DNA from: Leptidea sinapis
Taxonomy: Eukaryota; Arthropoda; Insecta; Lepidoptera; Pieridae
Assembly: GCF_905404315.1 (NCBI RefSeq)
Contig: NC_066292.1
Coordinates: forward strand, 9,424,001 to 9,488,000
Length of the DNA: 64,000 bases
Direction: 5' to 3'
Shown here: piece by piece, positions 55,479 through 64,000 of the stretch
Numbering within the stretch: the stretch's first letter is position 1
Layout: each line of letters begins with the position of its first letter
Program-made: the position numbers and the translations under genes
The notes under the pieces: model-generated
Database searches by the model: none
What the model was told of the DNA's origin: nothing
Seen by the model: the letters and a program-made list of their open reading frames with translations, nothing else

Positions 55479-55984
55479 AAAATAATACCAACAGTTCTCA
55501 ATCCAGAGCTCCGTACCGTAATGTTTCCTACAATTTACCTTTCCTGTTATTTAGAAAGCCTATCTGACATCCAAAATGTTTTACATTTTCGAAGATAATT
55601 GTCTTCTCTTAAAACTTTACAACATCACATTAAATATTTTATGAAGGAAGTGTCACTTACCAAGCCAACATTGTGTTTTGTGAAATAACAAAAGCATTTT
55701 TATAAAAAAGGCAAAATAATTAACATTCAACCTTCAGCGGGGTAACAACTTAACCCGAAAATAATTAAAATTCCACTTTGTTTATGTAAATTACGCGTGA
55801 TGCTGTTCAGGGTTTTATTTTGTTTTGTAATGGCTTTTATCCTCCACTCTACTTATGTATGAATTTAAAATTGTTGGGAAATTGCTTTGGTCAAATTCTA
55901 AATGGTTACAATGAATATATTTAAACAAGAGCGCTTGGTGTGCCACTGTGAATATTGTAGTTGATTATTTTAGTACAACAATAG
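55479..55984. other. Intron sequence, no recognised feature
   Basis: Nothing recognised. Confidence 0.35.
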
Positions 55985-56272
55985 AAGAAGTAAGTTTTTT
56001 TCAATGAAAATAAGTGACGAGACGAACAGGACGTTCAGCTGATGGAAATTTAAACGCCATACCCATTATTACAATGCAGTGCCGCTCAGGATACTTGAAA
56101 AACCCAAAAATTCTGAGCGGCACTACAATTGCGCTTTTCACCTTGAGACACAAGATGATAAGTCTCATTTGCCCAGTAAATTCACTAGCACATTACTGCT
56201 TCACGTCAAATGAAATAGGCGTCGTTGTGGTACCCATAATCTAGCTGGCTTGCTGTGCAAAGGAGCCTCCCA
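55985..56272 (-). repeat. Hairpin-rich short repeat, minus copy
   Basis: From TTTTTTTCAATGAAAATAAG to GGAGCCTCCCACTG. AAGAAGT occurs on both sides (left GAAGAAGTAAG, right AAAGAAGTGAT) and may be a target duplication. Confidence 0.85.
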
Positions 56273-56282
56273 CTGAAAGAAG

Positions 56283-56702
56283 TGATATACTTAGATTAAG
56301 GATTAGTCTGCGCTACGATCCAACTAGATACCGCACTACCTGAGAACAATAGTTTCTTTTTGATGTCATTTCTAATATACTAGACACTTCTACCGCTTCG
56401 GAAACAAATGGCGCTCTGAGAGAGAAGAAGCGGCACAAGAAACTCTCCCAGCATTCCTTTTTTTTTGCGCTCTTTTTAATGAAATATACAATATTGTACT
56501 ATCATTGCTATTGCTGTAAAATAATCATAATCTAGTCCTAGGCTGTTGGATCACTTAGATATTCAGCTGTGGAGTGATAGGATTTACGACAGAGCCATTT
56601 TAATTTAATTTTATTTTATTTATAGATAATGCCTGAACAGTGACTGGGACTTTATCATAAAAGTGTATACATTTAGCCTTAAAGCTATTTTGTATCTTAT
56701 AC
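56283..56702 (-). pseudogene. LINE C-terminal/3' fragment between two copies of a repeat start
   Basis: CTCTGAGAGAGAAGAAGC, TCTCCCAGCATTCC and GTGTATACATTTAGCCTTAA match 47985-48345. It is preceded (56283-56340) and followed (56702 on) by TACTTAGATTAAGG..CCAACTAGATACCGCACTAC, so the LINE piece lies between partial direct repeats. Confidence 0.7.
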
Positions 56703-57035
56703 TTAGATTAAGGTCTCCGCCACGCTCCAACTAGATACCGCACTACTTATGAACGCTTTATTTATGACAGCAGCTATTAGATACTTGTGTGCGTGGCATC
56801 TTTCAAATTTTTAACATACGCTTAGTGTTATTTAACATTTAAATTAAATAAAATACAAAATACATACTGGTGATATGTGATCCCAGTGTCTTTCTCGGAG
56901 TTACGTTGTAAATCTTTGTACAAATAATACTACAAGAAATTTAAGTTTCAATTATCAGAAAAGTTAAACGGAACATGTGGCACGCAAGTTACACAAAGTT
57001 CGAGACTGGCTCGAGTACACCGGTCGGTCGTATTA
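56703..57035 (+). repeat. Dispersed repeat pair member B (with 49905-50345)
   Basis: GCTCCAACTAGATACCGCAC, TACTGGTGATATGTGATCCC and GTTCGAGACTGGCTCGAGTA in the same order as the other member. Confidence 0.7.
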
Positions 57036-57184
57036 TTTTTGCCGCAATAATTCTAAATCTAAGTTGATATATTTCCGTTTTTCAAGGCAGTCATCAACCG
57101 ATAAGCATGTTGTTCATTTGGTGGTATGTGATCACCTCCCTACAATTCATATATAATATTCGACTGATTAAGTGTTTTTCACAC
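57036..57184. other. Intron sequence, no recognised feature
   Basis: Nothing recognised. Confidence 0.3.
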
Positions 57185-57440
57185 AAATAAAATTTGAAAA
57201 CAAAATTTTATGAACGATGCGGGATTCGACCCCACGACCTCCGGCGTTCCGTGCCGGTGCTCTAACCAACTGAGCTAACCGTTCGAGTACCGCCTCGATA
57301 TAAAATTCTGTTTGCTTTGTTCAACTCTCAGGTTGTGGCTTCATCTACAGGATCCACTTTACAGTTGATAACCTGCTCAACCCCAATATTTGCATATTAG
57401 GAAATTGATTTGAGATGTCGCTCTTGTAAATCTAAACAAT
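57185..57440 (-). mobile_element. tRNA-derived SINE, best preserved copy
   Basis: Minus strand order: GAGCGACATCTCAAATCAAT, body with GGATCCTGTAGATGAAGCCA, the cloverleaf at 57212-57284, then TTTGTTTTCAAATTTTATTT and GTGTGAAAA. The tRNA-like part sits in the 3' half instead of at the 5' end, which is unusual for a simple tRNA-SINE. Confidence 0.88.
57212..57284 (-). other. Complete tRNA-like cloverleaf (73 nt) within a SINE
   Basis: All seven acceptor pairs form (GAACGGT with ATCGTTC, including one G-T). The D arm is GCTC..GAGC, the anticodon stem CCGGC/GCCGG with loop ACGGAAC, and the T stem GTGGG/CCCGC with loop GTCGAAT. Position 33 is C rather than the almost universal U and the anticodon would be GGA. 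Because the SINE family repeats, it is a SINE module rather than a host tRNA gene. A and B boxes are intact, so Pol III transcription is possible. Confidence 0.8.
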
Positions 57441-57784
57441 GTGATTTTCCTCAATTTCGGGAGCGAGAATGAGTATGAAGATATAACGCTTACACTCAGT
57501 AAATGCCTTGGTACTCTAGTTTTCAAGACATCCAGGTTATTTAATCGGCATAAACCAAAGTTGGTAGATTATTCCGCAACTTAGCGGTTTGCATAATTAA
57601 GTTGGAAATTAATCATTTTGTGTGAATAAAGGATCCCCTTTATCGACGATATAAGTCGTCCGATTGTTAAATTTAACTAATTAATCAGAGGTGTTAAATC
57701 ATGCAACTCACTGGGATACTCTTAGAAATATCATTATCATTCTCAAACTTCTTATATGAAGTGTTCCTCTATATTTTATAAAAG
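57441..57784. other. Intron sequence, no recognised feature
   Basis: Nothing recognised. Confidence 0.35.
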
Positions 57785-58085
57785 GCTGAAAATGCTGTAG
57801 GAGAGTGTGGCCGGCGGTGATCACTTAGCACCACGTGATCTGTACGCTTATGTCTCTTTCTCTTCCATAAAATAAATTAAAAAAATCGAAAGTTACACTA
57901 CTTTTCATCGGTGTTTCTATAAATCGGCTGTACCGGAAAACGCTCCTGTGATTCCTCTGGTGTTACGGGAGAGTGTGAGTGGCGATGATCACTTAGCACC
58001 ACGTGACCCGTACACTTATTTATCTTCCAGTTCCATAAAAAAAATGTAAAATTTAATATAACACTACTTTTCACCAGTGTCCAGC
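57785..58085 (+). mobile_element. Two tandem Jockey/CR1-like 3' ends
   Basis: Unit 1: GAGTGTGGCCGGCGGTGATC, TTCCATAAAATAAA, then ACACTACTTTTCATCGGTGT. Unit 2: CGCTCCTGTGATTCCTCTGG, GAGTGTGAGTGGCGATGATC, TTCCATAAAAAAAA, then ACACTACTTTTCACCAGTGT. The non-LINE sequence after each tail also matches, so a segment was duplicated in tandem after insertion. Confidence 0.8.
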
Positions 58086-58422
58086 TCGCTTATCACCGAT
58101 TATACAATTTGATTTTTCCTAGTTCTTAGTTAGTATGGCCGGCAAAAGAATAAAAAAAAATAGTAGCTTACACATAAACGTATAAGAATAATTGTAATAA
58201 TACAGCTTTATATCATTATAATTTCTTTATTATTCAATAACATTACATTTATAACTTCATTTGAACGTGAATAAATATATCTGAATAGCTTTATGTCAGA
58301 TATGAATAAGGTCACACAACAATAGATTGTTAAGGTTTATATTTGCCATAAAAAGTTAGAATACAATGTATGATTTTACTCGACGAAATAAAAAGTTATT
58401 CGCTAAGAGTATGTTGTTACAG
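58086..58422. other. Intron 3 end
   Basis: AT-rich sequence leading to the exon 4 acceptor. Confidence 0.5.
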
Positions 58423-58534
58423 AGGCTCGGGCACAGATCTCCGGTCCTACAGAGAAATACCTCAAGCCTGGATCCACTCTGAGACTGCAGTGCTCTGTGG
58501 TACAGACAACTGAAGCACCTGCTTTTGTATTCTG
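58423..58534 (+). CDS. dpr13: dpr13-like exon: start of Ig domain 2
   Basis: The acceptor is TTGTTACAG; AG from this exon completes the split Glu codon of the previous exon. The reading is E-ARAQISGPTEKYLKPGST and then LRLQCSVVQTTEAPAFVF, ending in TG before a GTAAGT donor, which makes Trp with the next exon. LRLQC gives the B-strand Cys and FVFW the C-strand Trp of Ig2. The remaining Ig2 exon(s) are not in the 5.4 kb that follow and should lie downstream of the window. Confidence 0.92.
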
Positions 58535-58906
58535 GTAAGTTTGTTAAGGAAATGTATGTCTTAATTGTATTAAGATTTAGCTTACATTTTGATTTAAATT
58601 ATCTTTAAGGGATGCCCGAGATATTTCTGTTTATCATTTTAAATTTTATTATAATTTTCGTAATTAAGCGCGTCTAGGTCTATGTCCTTCTAAAAGTGTT
58701 TGTTTAGATAATTAAGTGACTATAAATATTTCTTTTAAATAACTAAATTTACAATATGTTCAAAAAAATTGAGCTCGTGAGAAGAACATACAAGATACTC
58801 AACGAACACTCTTTTCATCAAATAGAGTTATTACATTACAATTGCTGTAGTATATAGGTACAAAACAAATTTGTTTGTAAGGTGTTGCATCCAATATATG
58901 AATTGT
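58535..58906. other. Intron sequence, no recognised feature
   Basis: Follows the GTAAGT donor. Nothing recognised. Confidence 0.4.
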
Positions 58907-59457
58907 GTTTTTTTTTTATATGAGAGTGGGCAAACGGGCAAGAGGCTCACGGGATGGGGAGAGGTGAGGCAACCGCCCATGGACATCCGCAACAACAGGT
59001 GTGTCAAGAAATGAGTTGCCGGCCTTTAAGGTGGGAGTATGCATTTTTCTTGAAAGTCCCTAATTCGTATCTGTTCGGGAAGACCGCTGCCAGTAGTTGA
59101 TTCCACAAAGTGGCTGTGCGAGGCAAGAAATTTCGATCTAAACGCGCGGTTGTGGAATGCCAGACGTCTACGTGATGCGGATGGTACTTTGCACGTAATG
59201 TCCGGTGGTGGAATTCGGCCGCTGGAATCAACCCGAACAGCTCATCTGAGCCCTCCCCGTGATAAATGCGGTAGAAGATGCAGAGAGAACCCACATCTCT
59301 ACGCAATGCTAGAGAATCAAGCCGATCGGAGATGACTTGATCGTCGATGATTTGAACCGCTCTTCGTTGTATGCGGTCAAATGGAAGAAGCTGGTACTGG
59401 GGAGGACCCGCCCAGAGGTGAGAACAGTACTCCATGTGAGGCCGAATTTGCGCCTTA
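58907..59457 (-). mobile_element. LINE, second Jockey/CR1-like family, 5'-truncated, minus strand
   Basis: Starts (reversed) with TTTTTTTTTTATATGAGAGT as tail and runs to about 59457. The codons are similar to, but clearly different from, the family at 37833-39775, so two related families were active. The 3' UTR (58907-59003) is unlike the other except for the last about 30 bases. Confidence 0.88.
59004..59435 (-). pseudogene. LINE RT C-terminal region, uninterrupted 143 codons
   Basis: MEYCSHLWAGPPQYQLLPFD, RIQRRAVQIIDDQVISDRLD, LCIFYRIYHGEGSDELFGLI, HPHHVDVWHSTTARLDRNFL and NRYELGTFKKNAYSHLKGRQ. No frameshift or stop, which suggests a younger insertion than most here. The RT domain itself is missing through 5' truncation, so it cannot act. 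It could be read as 'reverse transcriptase-like protein' in automatic annotation. Confidence 0.9.
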
Positions 59458-59929
59458 TAAAGTTGTGTTAGTTAAAAGAGTTTTAAGTACTGAATATTTT
59501 ATAAAAAGTAACAAATAATAAACTGTGTAAATATAAATTATCGTATATTGGATGCATCAACTTTTAATTCATTGTTTGTGTAAGGATGCTTCGTGAACAC
59601 TGACTGACTGAATGACCATCATCATTCGTATCATTATACTCGTTGAGATGCATAAACATAAAGCCAGAAAAAGTAATTCGTGATTGTTCATTATACTTCT
59701 CCACTATCCACGACTCAAAATAATTTATAATATATATTCGATAAATACATATACACCAACCCCCTTATTAATAATGGTCCGCTAACTTTAAACAGCCGCT
59801 AAGGAGTGATTTTTCTCATTCTGACTTAGGTCAATAGAAGAATACAGAGTGAGAATTAGCGATGCATTAAGATAGCAGACTATTATGAATAAGGGGGCAA
59901 ATCACTAAAGCCTACGTTATCCGGTCCGA
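59458..59929. other. Intron sequence, no recognised feature
   Basis: Nothing recognised. Confidence 0.35.
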
Positions 59930-60370
59930 TCTATTTTGGAATATCGTTGCAGTAAATTGAATTCCCACTATATAATTCACATTAACAGAATCGAAAAATT
60001 TGAAGTACGCTTCATGTTTTTTCTTACTGTCCATGGAAAGAAATTGTCTACTCTTAAATCATATCCGGAGAGATTCCAACACTTTAAATTTTCATCTCTT
60101 GAGAATCGTTACGTGTCGGATCAAATCCTGTTCTGTAAAATTGTAAGAGGCTTCATGGATTGCCCTTGATTGCTTGGACAGATATTCTTGGTTGTCCCCA
60201 GACCTAATTATAGATTAAGTAATTATATAACTATACAGTGAATACCAGGACCAATTTGGGTTAAAACGGCTTGCTCTTCAGGATGTGTCGCGGACACAGC
60301 AACTGTCTCGCTACTTGTATAGATATTTTTTCTGATTCTTTAACTAAATTGAAAAGTAATTTTTAGTTGT
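59930..60370 (+). pseudogene. LINE RT C-terminal fragment
   Basis: Frame 59936-60169: HYIIHINRIEKFEVRFMFFL, TVHGKKLSTLKSYPERFQHF, SLENRYVSDQILFCKIVRGF. It then shifts to LLGQIFLVVPRPNYRLSNY, and near 60330 IDIFSDSLTKLKSNF ends the ORF. This is the pattern of the C-terminus after RT (I-x-x-IQ-x-RF-x-RFL ... R...D-x-x-x-YKI). It resembles the fragment at 6060-7010 in type but not in sequence. Confidence 0.75.
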
Positions 60371-61604
60371 AATATTAGTCTTCCATATTTTTACTAAGGC
60401 GAAGAGTAAGCAGAAAACACGCAAACATGGTGCTTTTAGACAAGTTTTGTGGTGAAAGTATAGCATTTCGAGCTATGAACACTATTTAATCCTGTTACAC
60501 ATATCCTTAAGTCTTATTTGTAGGTTGCTAATGCTTGCTGTTGGTTATAGTTAACACTGCCGAGCCTTTTTGAACTACCACTTTTCTTTGAAGTTAAACA
60601 AGTTTTTTGGTATGGCGTGACGCTTTTTTTGTTACTTCTCTCAGAAAAGTTATTCTTATAGCTTGTACGTTATTGTGTAGGTTCATTTATTCAGATTAGT
60701 AGTGAATAACGAGGATCGTAAGCATATAAACTGTTTTCCACGCAAGAATTTTGAAAATATTGGCTTTTGTTACATAGATGGCGGCAGCCGTGAACTCAAG
60801 GTCGCTGGCATTTAGTGTCGCCTTAATATTTAATCCGTATCCATGCCGAGCGATATTGTTTTAACGTAAGCTGTGTTTGCTGTGAATTGGGTCTGCATCT
60901 CTATTTATAATATAAATGTGAATTCTGGTCGGAACTACGATGTAAGCCTGTTAGCAAATCTTATAAATAAATAAATACATGAAAACGCTTCGCATATTTG
61001 AACCCCGTTACAATATTATATTTCACGGTAGGAGAGCAGAATCATGTTTCAAATTACAACTCCCATATGAATTATATGATCGCACTTGCAACGACGAAAA
61101 GAAGTTGCTGATATTTCCTACCTAGTTGCAATTCTCAATGGAAATGTCAATAGTACTGAAGTATGCTCAGTTACATTTATAGTACCTAATGAACGCAACA
61201 ATGGTACCTTACTTCAATCAAGCCACTATTTTTTCCAGAGCAATTCATTTTGTTCGATGATTTTTTGCCATCTTGTAAGTACTGACATGATTCCGTTGTT
61301 GTTGAAATTTTGGTACTTCTGGTCAAAAAAACGCGACAAGACATGGTTTTGGCATTCCTCTTTATGTTGACTTTACTAATACATCATCTGAAATTGAATA
61401 CACGGTTACTTAGGTTTCTTTAGGCGAGTTTGTAGCACACCCAATCTGAGTTTTCTTATGTACAAACCTCGCGGTTTTCAAATGGCTTAGAAATGTTTTG
61501 TGGTCAATTCCCACTTCGTCAACTATATCGTATCTACCGATATACCGATCTTGATCCACTATTTCATAAATGGAGTCCATGTTATCCATAACAGGGTAAC
61601 CATA
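60371..61604. other. Intron sequence, no recognised feature
   Basis: A 94-codon frame (61086-61370) without ATG at a good context or any known domain; nothing else. Confidence 0.4.
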
Positions 61605-61912
61605 GCGAGGTTTTTTTATGGAAATAAGGGACGAGACGAGCAGGACATTCAGCTTATGGTAATTGATACGTCGTGCCCATTAATTACATTGCAGTGCCGC
61701 TCAGGATTCTTAAAAAACCCTTAAAATTGTGACCGGCACTACAACTGCGCTCGTTACCTTGAGACATAAGATGTTAAGTCTCATTTGCCCAGTAATTTCA
61801 CTAGCTACGGCGCCCTTCAGACCGAAACACAGTAATACAGAAATTGGCGCCGTTGCAAAGGATCAGGCAGCAGCAGGCATCCAGTGCAAAGGAGCCTCCC
61901 ACTGGTGAACCT
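61605..61912 (-). repeat. Hairpin-rich short repeat, minus copy
   Basis: TTTTTTTATGGAAATAAGGG to GGAGCCTCCCACTGGTGAA. The segment at TACAGAAATTGGCGCC lacks the reversed CAGTAATG hairpin half. Confidence 0.85.
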
Positions 61913-62029
61913 AGAGGTCACAATGCCCGGATTAAAAACACCTAAATCAGCTTGTGTAAGCACAATAAGATAAGTCTTATTGACATTGCATTAGATCTAT
62001 ATACAATACTAGTTTTTTTTCACGGGCTG
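61913..62029. other. Intron sequence
   Basis: Nothing recognised. Confidence 0.3.
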
Positions 62030-62312
62030 TGTTGCAAACCAGAAGATTCGTAGGAGAAAAAAAGTCACCGAGATAGCCGAAATGATTGCGAAACTGAAGT
62101 GGCAGTGGACAGTGTATAGAGTTTGACGGACAGATGGCCAGACGTGCAGAAAAGTCCTCGAATGGTGACCACATACCGGCAGACGTAGTGTTGGTCGCCG
62201 GAATACGTTGGAATAGAGCAGCGCAGGACCGATCGTCGTGAAGATCTTTGAGGGATGCCTTAGTCCAGCAGTGGACGCGGACGTCTTCCGGCTACTGGTG
62301 ATGATGAGCAAG
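62030..62312 (+). pseudogene. RTE-like LINE C-terminal end and tail
   Basis: RRRKKVTEIAEMIAKLKWQW then, frameshifted, VLEW..HIPADVVLVAGI. The DNA blocks GGACCGATCGTCGTGAAGAT and GTCCAGCAGTGGACGCGGAC, and a GATGATGAG end, match 4235-4496. Older than a functional copy. Confidence 0.8.
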
Positions 62313-62608
62313 ATTTTTGTAATAAAATTTTATGCTTACCACTTCTTCACAAGGTTCATTAATTCAGACAGAAAGAAAACAAATGAAAATAAACCACTCC
62401 ATTTCAATGTTATCAGAACCAGCCAAACACAAATATTATAGTTAAATAATGCATGATATGCAAGAAGTTTGTTCATTATAACGGTTCCGTTTTTTTGGAA
62501 TTTGGCTAAGGAACCCTAAAAATGCCATATCTATTAATTATTATAATAATTAAGAGCCTCAATATATAATATCTGAATTAATAATAATTTACAGCTCTCA
62601 ATGTAAAC

Positions 62609-62621
62609 TAAATCTCCTAAG
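62609..62621 (+). repeat. 13-bp direct repeat TAAATCTCCTAAG (left)
   Basis: Identical to 62869-62881; probable target duplication of the element between. Confidence 0.85.
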
Positions 62622-62868
62622 AAAATTTATTGAAGTAGGTGTTACTTTGCGGAAATCCATAATTATCCAAATGATTTGAGTTTCCTTTAGTGTTAATTCC
62701 GCCAATATTTGTCTTTAAACAATTTAACACGTCTTTCGCCTCTACATGAGGCATTCTCAGGACGTATTGCCTCGCCAAAATCTGGCACGAGACTGAAATG
62801 CAGTCTCTGTCGAAACTGAAAGACAAATTTGTTGGAATTAACACTAAAGAAAACTCAAATCAATTGGA
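62622..62868 (-). mobile_element. Foldback retroposon-like element with 13-bp target duplication
   Basis: On the minus strand: ATTGATTTGAGTTTTCTTTA start, inverted arms with TTTAGTGTTAATTCC, central GCCTC..GAGGC and GTCTCGTGCCAGATTTTGGC hairpins, then ATGGATTTCCGCAAAGTAAC and a terminal CTTCAATAAATTTTC. The polyadenylation-like AATAAA lies at the end. Relatives at 28085-28330 and 35448-35694. No coding. Confidence 0.78.
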
Positions 62869-62881
62869 TAAATCTCCTAAG

Positions 62882-63309
62882 TTTCCTTCTTGAGAAGGAA
62901 ATTATTTTTATGTATACCCATGACAGTTTTACCCAAAGACATACGTTATGTACACGATACTTGAAACACTTAAAACCGTACTATAAATTACCGTGTAATA
63001 CAATTTAAGTCAAGTTTATACCAAACATGTCTTGATATCGTTCTCCTGAGTGCACTTTGTAGGAAATTGTTTCCAAAATGATCATAAAACTAACGAGATA
63101 GTTTGTAATGTAAGCTGTGTAGTCTTTGATGCTTAATCCCGTGACTAATTTAGCAATTTACATTTTGTACAGGTACATTTATATAAGTAAGTGAATATAA
63201 AGTCTATCTAATCATTACGGCTTATAGGGAATTATGAGATACGGCACGCTGCCATATTCTATAACGGACGGGCAGTATAATATATAAGCAACAGCATATA
63301 GATAAGATA
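62882..63309. other. Intron sequence, no recognised feature
   Basis: Nothing recognised. Confidence 0.35.
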
Positions 63310-63645
63310 AATCTAATATATAAAATTCTCGTGTGGTGTTAAACATTGAACTCCTCCGAAACGGCTTGACCGATTCTCATGAAATTTTGAGTGCATATTG
63401 GTTTGGTCTGAGAATCGGACAATATCTGTTATATTATATCTACTATTTTCATCCCCCTAAATGTTAAGGGTGGTCCACACGATTTTTTTTAATATTTTTG
63501 ACATTTTTTTAAATTTGTTTGATTATGAGTCAGCATTAAAAAATACATACAACTTCAAATTTTCACCCATCCACGATCAACAGTTACTTTTGTATCGCGT
63601 TTTTAATATCGGCAATACAACGTTTGCTGGGTCAGCTAGTAACTT
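63310..63645 (-). repeat. 'ACTAGCTGACCCAGC' repeat, minus copy
   Basis: ATCTAATATATAAAATTCTC start to CAACGTTTGCTGGGTCAGCT AGTA end; reverse of 55150-55478. Confidence 0.85.
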
Positions 63646-63879
63646 ACAATATTTTACAATAATATTGCCAAAAACAGGTATCCCTTAAATTATATTACGG
63701 TTTCCGAAAAATTCAACATGGTGCGATACCTACTAAACAAAAATATGATTTATTTTGAGATTGTATAGGTCGTTTTGTAACATAAAAGAATATTGTAACT
63801 AACTAACTCTATGTATGGGATATGATAAAATAAATAAACATTTTAATATATGTTAGTGCATCACTTACATAGACGTATC

Positions 63880-64000
63880 ATTGTGTAAGCATTATTGTGT
63901 TTCGGTCTGAAGGGTCGTAGCTTGTAAAATTACTGGGCAAATGAGACTTATGTAATTATGTCTTCAGGTGGCGTGCGCAATTGTTGTTTCGGTCAGAAGT
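63880..64000 (+). repeat. Hairpin-rich short repeat, cut by window end
   Basis: TGTGTAAGCATTATTGTGTT, TCGGTCTGAAGGGTCGTAGC, ACTGGGCAAATGAGACTTAT. Continues beyond the window. Confidence 0.82.

Larger units (their letters stand above)
2556..58534 (+). other. dpr13: dpr13-like gene span (partial, four exons visible)
   Basis: Four exons in one orientation give a continuous reading frame across their junctions. The phases agree: exon 1 ends in phase 0, exon 2 is whole codons, exon 3 ends with one base (G) that is completed by AG in exon 4 to give Glu, and exon 4 ends with TG awaiting G for Trp. The product is a two-Ig-domain neuronal surface protein of the Dpr family; in Drosophila, Dprs bind DIP Ig proteins and guide synaptic partner choice. 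The 5' exons (signal peptide) and 3' exons (rest of Ig2, membrane anchor) are not seen and are probably outside the window. The assignment to Dpr13 rather than another Dpr is from remembered similarity and is less sure than the family. Confidence 0.88.

Noticed and set aside
61086..61370. 94-codon frame as a gene
   Set aside because: No recognisable motif, no splice or repeat support; reported only as unrecognised intron sequence.

Overview
This is a eukaryotic, AT-rich, repeat-laden window that looks like a moth or butterfly (Lepidoptera). Four spliced exons of one nervous-system immunoglobulin gene are spread over 56 kb. The rest is intron filled with element types I associate with lepidopteran genomes: Jockey/CR1-like and RTE-like LINE fragments, tRNA-derived SINEs, mariners, foldback MITEs and 'ACTAGCTGA' repeats. 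No bacterial-style operon, CRISPR array or rRNA is present.

Host gene. On the + strand at 2556-2746, 45681-45782, 47638-47746 and 58423-58534 lie four exons with matching splice phases (0, 0, 1 and then an open phase 2). They encode the first Ig domain and the start of the second Ig domain of a Dpr (defective proboscis extension response) cell-surface protein, closest from memory to Drosophila Dpr13. The signal-peptide exon(s) upstream and the rest of Ig2 and the C-terminus downstream are outside the window. Intron 1 is about 42.9 kb, intron 2 about 1.9 kb and intron 3 about 10.7 kb.

Layout. 0-5 kb: intron with a decayed mariner, LINE tails and exon 1. 5.3-8.8 kb: a 3.49-kb DNA transposon with 31-bp-class terminal inverted repeats and an 8-bp target duplication, inserted in an older repeat. 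It carries a THAP-like N-terminal remnant, a LINE fragment and a second terminal-inverted-repeat element nested inside it, which suggests the P-element superfamily. 9-24 kb: MITEs, an AT-rich permuted inverted repeat, SINE/LINE nests and a 1.28-kb mariner inserted in another repeat. 24.3-39.8 kb: a recent tandem segmental duplication (about 5.9 and 6.2 kb of closely matching sequence) in which each copy is followed by a differently deleted copy of the same non-LTR retrotransposon; parts of foldback elements are inverted between the copies. 40-64 kb: LINE tails, ten copies (window-wide) of a short hairpin-rich repeat, two more mariners, SINEs, foldbacks, and dpr exons 2-4.

No transposon in the window appears to encode an intact complete transposase or reverse transcriptase. 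The most unusual structures are the nested P-like elements, a foldback retroposon with 13-bp target duplications, the hairpin-rich repeat whose 3' end resembles that of the resident LINEs, and the inversions between duplicate copies.
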